DNA from: Gibbula magus
Lineage: Eukaryota; Mollusca; Gastropoda; Trochida; Trochidae
DNA length: 64,000 nucleotides
Assembly: GCA_936450465.1 (NCBI GenBank)
Contig: OW388293.1
Span: forward strand, 42,862,982-42,926,981
Reading direction: 5' to 3'
The notes below the pieces were generated by a model. The model saw only the letters and a list, made by a program, of their open reading frames with translations, searched no databases and was not told the DNA's origin. A program made the translations under genes and the position numbers. This document shows positions 61,146 to 64,000 of this stretch, one piece after another (position 1 is the first letter of the stretch; each line of letters opens with the position of its first letter).

Positions 61146-61377
61146 GTTGTAAAATGTAATAGCAGAGCAAATATATTAATAGTGATGATTATAACTGACT
61201 CAGAAGGTATTTGCGCTGCATGGTTGAAGGTGATCGTTTCCCACGTACAGTGTTACAGTGAGAGTGTACCTTACTTCATATTAGGAAGTCTATTTGACAT
61301 CGTCGTTAAACATGTACAAGAATCATCGCAACTACAGAGCTTTAAAACATGGCTTTGCCAGGGAAGTAGAATTAAAG
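61146..61377 (+). CDS. Candidate internal exon, function unknown
   Basis: The frame is open through the whole segment between an acceptor-like TATTATATTCAG|GTTG and a strong donor ATTAAAG|GTAAGTAT. It would encode about 77 residues with a mixed composition (VKCNSRANILIVMIITD, CAAWLKVIVSHVQCY, SFKTWLCQGSRIKG) unlike the neighbouring AT-rich DNA. No family was recognised and no partner exon was found, so chance remains likely. Confidence 0.25.
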
Positions 61378-61683
61378 GTAAGTATTGCCAACATAAATAC
61401 TTATTTTGCTATACACTATCTTTGACAGGACGTACTTGTTGCACAGATCACGCATGTATCAGGTATGTCAAGATGTTTAATGTTATAATGAAATACATTA
61501 ATTTCGAGTATGTACTGTCTATGTTGACTTGATATGTGCATATTATGACAGATTTACTTGTCATATAGTGCCGATGGGGAGCTGAAAACATTTATATATG
61601 TCAGTCAACCTTTCTGACTTTTTGTTGAAATACCTCATCGGGAAATGTATTATATCCTATCACAGATTCTATGATTATGGAGA

Positions 61684-61747
61684 CAGGACCAAAAAAAGGT
61701 GAATTCGTTTGCCGGGAAGGCGGATTCCACCCCTTTTTGTCCTGTGG
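61684..61747. mobile_element. Fold-back MITE, copy 3 (shortest)
   Basis: ACAGGACCAAAAAAAGGTGA at the left mirrors GGATTCCACCCCTTTTTGTC-CTGT at the right, with only about 20 bases between. It is the most compact of the three copies and shows the termini most clearly. Confidence 0.65.
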
Positions 61748-61749
61748 GA

Positions 61750-62795
61750 CAAGGGCGTGTAAAGAAAAATTAAATAAATCCTTACCTTACACTAAAGCAC
61801 TGTGTACTATACAGTAGCTCATCGGTGCAATGATTCTTGTCTACGAACTTGGTTAATGTTACAGCGTGATGAGCCTTACTCAACCATTCCATATCATCTT
61901 ATTTAATATTCTTTCCAAATGCCTTTTAATCTTAATCAAGCATCCAAAGATCAGTTAATGCCAATTCTTCGTTTGTACTGTAGTTACAAATGACATCACA
62001 TATTCCTTCAGTTGCAGAATAAGTTATGCATTCATATGCATTATTTCTATCCGATCCATATGTGTATAGAAGATATGATATGACATTTATTGTTCCAGCT
62101 GGCTGAAATGTCATAGCTAGTTATAACAGACCAGCACAGTAACAGATGTTCACAGAAAATTGGCCCTCAGCATTCATGGATGAATTTCTACCCTCTGAAA
62201 AAAATTTGAAGATGTCCTTTTCTTTAAGCTGTTCCGACTTCATTCCTCCATTTTCCCTTCAAATGTGCAGGCTGTAGATGGGGAGTGCTCATAATTATAC
62301 ACTAAAATGTGACTTTATGATTAATAATCCACCAAGTGGTTATAAATTCTCAATCGTTTAAAAAGAACTTATCATATATCTGCATTATGTATATTAACAT
62401 TTAATTGTTTTACATTTTGTTCATGAAGATATCTATTCTGATCGTTCCTTATGGGTTCCGCATTTTCCATTTTACACTTGATGCGAGACCAGTGCATTAG
62501 GCTTTCATTTCACAAAAATAAGGTAATGATCGATGTAATAATTCCATGTTTCCATACCGACGGGGATATTATATTAAGGTCAATTTCATTAGTGACTTGA
62601 TGTGCTCTGTATCCAGTGCCAACATTGTATTAACTTCATTTGATCAGGTCATGTCAGACAGCTAACTGAAATAATAAATACCAGATTACAATAACACAAC
62701 ACAGGACATAGTGTAGGTTTGTTGAACGACCATATAGCAATCCCAAAACCACTCCTTCCAGTGAACTAATATTTTCTCACATATTTGGATTCATT
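61750..62795. other. Non-coding stretch
   Basis: AT-rich. Nothing was recognised before the terminal minisatellite. Confidence 0.4.
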
Positions 62796-62797
62796 GG

Positions 62798-64000
62798 CAC
62801 GTGTAAGTCACCAAAAGCTATGGTGTGTTACGTACATGTAACCTTTAGCTATTGTGTGTCACATGTAAGTCACCTATAGTTTTGGTTTGTCACCTGGAAG
62901 TCATATATAGTTTTGGTATGTCACCTGTAAGTCACCAATAGATATGGTATGTCACTTGAAAGTCACCAATAGCCATGGTTTGTCACATGTAAGTCACCAA
63001 TAGCTATGGTATGTCACCTGTAAGTCACCAATAGCTACGGTATGTCACCTGTTGGTCACCTATAGCTATGGTATGTCACCTGTAAGTCACCAATAGCTAT
63101 GGTATATCACCTGTTAGTCACCTATAGCTGTTACGTGTCACCTGTAAGTCACCAATAGCTATGGTATGTCACCTGTTAGTCACCTATAGCTATTACGTGT
63201 CACCTGTAAGTCACCTATAGCTGTGGTTTGTCACCTGTCAGTCACCTATAGCTATGGTATGTCACCTGTAAGTCATCTATAGCTATTGCGTGTCACCTGT
63301 AAGTCAACTATAGCTATTGCGTGTCACTGGTAAATCACCTTTAGCTATGGTATGTCACCTGTAAGTCACCAATAGCTATTGTTTGTCACCTGTAAGTCAC
63401 CTATAGCTACTGTATGGTATGACAGCTGTAAAACACCAATAGCTATGGTATGACAGCTGTAAAACACCAATAGCTACGGTATGTCACCTGTAAGTCATCT
63501 ATAGCTATTGCGTGTCACCTGTAAGTCATCTATAGCTATTGCGTGTCACTGGTAAATCACCTTTAGCTATGGTATGTCACCTGTAAGTAACCAATAGCTA
63601 TTGTTTGTCACCTGTTAGTCACCTATAGTTTTGGTATGTCACCTGTAAGTCACCAATAGTTATGGTTTGTCACCTATTAGTCACTTATAGCTATGTAGTG
63701 TCTCCTGAATGTCACTTTTAGTTTTGGTGTGTCACATGTAAGTCACCTTTAGCTATGGTATGTCACCTGTAAGTCACCAATAGCTATTGCTTGTCACCTG
63801 TAAGTCACCTATAGTTTTGGTATGTCACATGTCAGTCACCCATAGTTATGGTTTGTCACCTATAAGTCACTTATAGCTATGTAGTGTCTCCTGAATGTCA
63901 CTTTTAGTTTTGGTGTGTCACATGTAAGTCACCTTTAGTTTTGGTATGTCACCTGTAAGTCACCAATAGCTATTGTTTGTCACCTGTAAGTCACCTATAG
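62798..64000. repeat. 31-bp minisatellite, about 39 units, runs off the right edge
   Basis: The unit is about GTCACCTGTAAGTCACCAAT plus AGCTATGGTAT, with CAATAG/CTATAG and TATGGTATG/TATTGCGTG/TTTTGGTATG variants arranged in repeating blocks. For example, 63270-63400 recurs at about 63495-63625, and 63660-63730 at about 63850-63920. Nearly every unit contains CTGTAAGTCA, a match to the 5' splice-site consensus GTAAGT. Confidence 0.95.

Overview
This looks like eukaryotic, animal nuclear DNA and not bacterial or viral DNA. It is AT-rich and mostly non-coding. It has one spliced gene with consensus GT-AG introns and many transposable elements, minisatellites and microsatellites. A SINE-like tail ending in GCGGCGTTAAACCC plus a short CTCAC-type repeat, DIRS, LINE and mariner elements, and the EGF-type secreted gene fit a lophotrochozoan, most likely a mollusc. 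That placement is an inference; no species can be named from the window.

Layout. 1-7.4 kb: minus-strand gene for a secreted EGF-domain protein. Four coding exons are visible (7366-7129, 3622-3497, 2818-2540, 388-197) and the 3' end lies beyond base 1. Its last visible intron is filled by a ~1.5 kb, 29-bp minisatellite running right up to the splice acceptor. Intron 1 holds a nested fold-back element and a satellite block. 8.7-12.3 kb: a MITE followed by a near-identical 1.67 kb tandem duplication. 13.8-14.9 kb: a 21-bp minisatellite and a GA-rich tract that cuts a MITE. 16.6 kb: four TAATTA sites spaced exactly 21 bp apart. 19.4-21.3 kb: dead Tc1-type transposase remnant, then a long GTCAA-rich satellite. 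25-28 kb: hairpins and a three-copy dispersed repeat. 29.9-35.35 kb: a full-length-looking LINE on the minus strand whose ORF1 and ORF2 share one frame and are separated only by a TAG codon. 38.25-39.43 kb: complete-ended but dead mariner. 40.03-42.20 kb: non-autonomous TIR element full of TTTGGTTGCA motifs. 44.57-45.02 kb: MITE. 45.36 kb: long GA microsatellite. 50.1 kb: 5'-truncated LINE tail. 50.49-56.18 kb: a GC-rich DIRS-type tyrosine-recombinase retrotransposon with both inverted terminal repeats and the internal complementary region, so its ends can be mapped to a shared TAG triplet. 58.5 kb: G-rich minisatellite. 60.2 kb: SINE tail. 61.1 kb: candidate exon. 62.8-64 kb: a 31-bp minisatellite running off the right edge.

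Only the EGF-domain gene is a confident host gene. The coding capacity elsewhere belongs to mobile elements: the LINE supplies ORF1 protein, endonuclease and reverse transcriptase; the DIRS supplies Gag, RT-RNase H and a damaged recombinase; mariner and Tc1 supply broken transposases. The small elements encode nothing. The most unusual points are the in-frame TAG between the LINE ORFs, the minisatellite built from a 3' splice site, and the legible DIRS circle-junction architecture.
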